Below, in pieces: positions 62,440-64,000 of a DNA stretch of 64,000 nucleotides (position 1 is its first letter; each line of letters opens with the position of its first letter). This DNA comes from Lewinellaceae bacterium. Lineage in GTDB: Bacteria; Bacteroidota; Bacteroidia; Chitinophagales; Saprospiraceae. The notes beneath the pieces are model-generated. The model was not told the DNA's origin. It made no database searches and worked only from the letters and a program-made list of their open reading frames with translations. The DNA lies in the NCBI GenBank assembly GCA_020636135.1, contig JACJYK010000001.1, positions 248,001 through 312,000 of the forward strand. Reading direction: 5' to 3'. Made by a program: the position numbers and the translations under genes.

Positions 62440-64000
62440 TTTTATTGCCTCTTCATAGCGCTTTACTTCCTCCTCCCTTCTTAGCCGGTCCCAGTTTAAT
62501 TCCCGGCCCATGAATTCAGCCACACGATTTACTTCACTGGCGATGGTCTGGGGGTGTGTGAGAAAACGGCGGGTACGGCGAATGAGGAAATCATCTAGGT
62601 GCAGCGCCCATTCGTAGTGGACGGCATACCATACCTCGGCGCTGAGCAGGCGGATATCCGGATCGTTGTCATCCGGCGGCAGGGTGTTGTAGTGTCCCAG
62701 GATTAGTTCGGCATTTTTGCCGTATAGGTTGAGCAGATGCTGGATGGCTTCCGGCTTAAGATGCATGGTGTCTGCGTTCTGGAGCAGGTCCCGGGAGAAA
62801 TTCAGGTATTCATCGCGGGAGAGAAACTCGGAGCCGGATATTTTCAGCAGGTCGGTGTAACATTCCTTGATGCGGATCAGCTGTCCCTTTTCCTGTAGGT
62901 GATGTACGATCAGGTCCACAGCCTGCTGGGCACAGAGCCGGTAGTGGCCTATGGCTGGGTTCAGGGCATAAAAAGCATCTTTTTCATCTTTATACGCTGA
63001 ATTTTTCCAGTTGAATTTGGCATGCTCCATCAGGTAGGACTCGTGCCACACGTAGGCCACTTCCGGTACCTGCAGCAATGGTGCATTGAAGAATTGCGCT
63101 ATACTGTTTAATAAATGCGTCACATCCTGGGCAGTGGGCCGGGCGATGGGTCCACCGGATATGCTACGGTTCACTTTTCCTCCCAGTTGAACCCAATGGT
63201 TGGAAAGGGGACGCACATAATAGGGCACTTCTTCCTGATCCTGATAATAATAAATAGCTTGCTTGACGGGCAGCTTGTCTTTCGGTACAATCGCATGTAG
63301 CATGGATTCATACTGCGTTTCGGGCATCCAGGTGCCCTGGCAATTGATGACAGCTGCCGCCTTGATGGTATGGGTGGTATTGGAATCCATGTCCAGGACC
63401 TCATAACCTGTGAGTGTCCCGCCTTCACCGTATAACGGCTTGCTTGCTTCCATCTGAGGAAGGACGATAGCTCCCAGTTCCTGTGCTTTTTTCAAAACTT
63501 CCAGCAGTAACCGGTGGTCCCGGGTGGCATACTCTTCCCATACCACGGCTCCTGAGATCGCATTTGGTTCCAGGGTCGGTTCCTGCCGGATGGCGGAAGC
63601 CCGCTTAAGGACTTGATGGCGGTGATGTTTGTCATTGCCGGTCAGTTTGTCGTACGTGTTGAACTGGCGATTCATCCGAAATCGTCCAAGCGTCAGCTTC
63701 TTATCGATGGGTAACAATACATGCTGCGGGCTAATGATATGTAATGCATTGTCTAGTAATATTTTACGCTCAGGACCTAGTTTGCGAATGAGTTGTCTGA
63801 AACCGCGTTTAAGCAGCGGAAATCCGGCGTGTAGTATATTGGAAGTATGCGTACTGGCTCCGCTGCCTACATCCGCCCGGTCGATCAGAATGGTGACCAT
63901 TCCCCTGGATGCCGCATCCAGCGCTATTCCTGCTCCCGTCAACCCGCCGCCAATAACCAATAAATCTACCTCTGTAGCGGTCAATTTTTCAATACTGGAA
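62419..64000 (-). CDS. glpD: glycerol-3-phosphate dehydrogenase/oxidase, N-terminus cut by window edge
   Basis: A flavoprotein oxidising sn-glycerol-3-phosphate to dihydroxyacetone phosphate and feeding electrons to quinone at the inner membrane. The FAD-binding motif is LLVIGGGLTGAGIALDAASR; ASTHTSNILHAG and YYYQDQEEVPYYVRPLSNHW are part of the substrate/FAD domain and QTIASEVNRVAEFMGRELNW is the C-terminal helical domain. The frame is open to the window edge. TTG 63984 could start it, but relatives have 10-20 more residues ahead of the FAD motif, so I take the gene as continuing outside. The C-terminus runs into a heptamer repeat. About 525 residues are visible, close to the full family length. 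Confidence 0.9.
   Translation of the reverse strand, partial: SSIEKLTATEVDLLVIGGGLTGAGIALDAASRGMVTILIDRADVGSGASTHTSNILHAGFPLLKRGFRQLIRKLGPERKILLDNALHIISPQHVLLPIDKKLTLGRFRMNRQFNTYDKLTGNDKHHRHQVLKRASAIRQEPTLEPNAISGAVVWEEYATRDHRLLLEVLKKAQELGAIVLPQMEASKPLYGEGGTLTGYEVLDMDSNTTHTIKAAAVINCQGTWMPETQYESMLHAIVPKDKLPVKQAIYYYQDQEEVPYYVRPLSNHWVQLGGKVNRSISGGPIARPTAQDVTHLLNSIAQFFNAPLLQVPEVAYVWHESYLMEHAKFNWKNSAYKDEKDAFYALNPAIGHYRLCAQQAVDLIVHHLQEKGQLIRIKECYTDLLKISGSEFLSRDEYLNFSRDLLQNADTMHLKPEAIQHLLNLYGKNAELILGHYNTLPPDDNDPDIRLLSAEVWYAVHYEWALHLDDFLIRRTRRFLTHPQTIASEVNRVAEFMGRELNWDRLRREEEVKRYEEAIKMLHVEC

Noticed and set aside
1..64000. tRNA or rRNA genes
   Set aside because: I looked for cloverleaf-like or rRNA-like stretches in the intergenic gaps and saw none; a covariance-model scan would settle it.

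Overview
The window comes from a member of the Bacteroidota, most likely a Saprospiria/Lewinella-like heterotroph; I cannot name a genus. The evidence is a SusC/SusD pair, several exported proteins ending in type IX secretion (T9SS) sorting domains, lipoproteins with Bacteroidota-style lipoboxes, -7 boxes of the TAnnTTTG kind, and many ATGA stop/start overlaps. No rRNA, tRNA or CRISPR array is visible.

Left part (1-27 kb): a LytS-type sensor kinase cut by the window edge; a disturbed AT-rich patch (2.4-4.0 kb) where an outer-membrane protein gene runs into a 5'-truncated gene for an HEXXH protein; a T9SS protein broken by frameshifts; an AraC relic and a relic of a molybdenum hydroxylase C-terminus; then two intact Tat-exported molybdenum hydroxylase large subunits with one 2Fe-2S small subunit and an aldo/keto reductase. 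Housekeeping-type genes follow: VOC protein, polytopic membrane protein with an AhpD-like protein, CBS protein with a small partner, atypical Nramp transporter, DinB-like protein, RsmI-like methylase, a LamG-like T9SS protein, a tricorn-like S41 protease and a beta-helix protein.

Middle part (27-37.7 kb): repeat-rich and mobile in character. A 110-bp tandem array and an inverted repeat abut a higB-higA toxin-antitoxin pair. Then come a GH92 mannosidase lipoprotein, an 82-bp repeat, a CotH-kinase/lamin-tail T9SS protein, a duplicated block of REP-like palindromes with CCACAA-type satellites, an AI-2E family permease, and an AT-rich polymorphic-toxin remnant (AHH nuclease tip with an in-frame stop) followed by two paralogous immunity-type genes.

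Right part (37.7-60.9 kb): one co-directional run of 17 genes, mostly with overlapping ends, forming a glycan-utilisation locus. Its first block (mannonate dehydratase-like, aldose mutarotase-like, SMP-30 lactonase, SDR dehydrogenase) reads like an oxidative sugar-to-ketodeoxy-acid route; a GntR/HutC regulator follows. Then come a surface lipoprotein, SusC, SusD, mannose-6-phosphate isomerase, sugar MFS permease, ROK kinase, an (alpha/alpha)6 glycosidase, a GH92-SGNH fusion, and three related secreted propeller-like proteins (one directly after gntR, two at the end). Together these suggest uptake and trimming of a mannose-containing, probably acylated glycan, with both phosphorylating and oxidative fates for the sugar. 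The window ends with an AT-rich orphan gene and a glycerol-3-phosphate dehydrogenase truncated by the edge.

The most unusual items are the GH92-SGNH fusion inside this locus, the decaying toxin with paired immunity genes, the chimeric junction at 2.4 kb with a 14-bp direct repeat, and the nested repeat families around higBA and at 33.6-34.3 kb.
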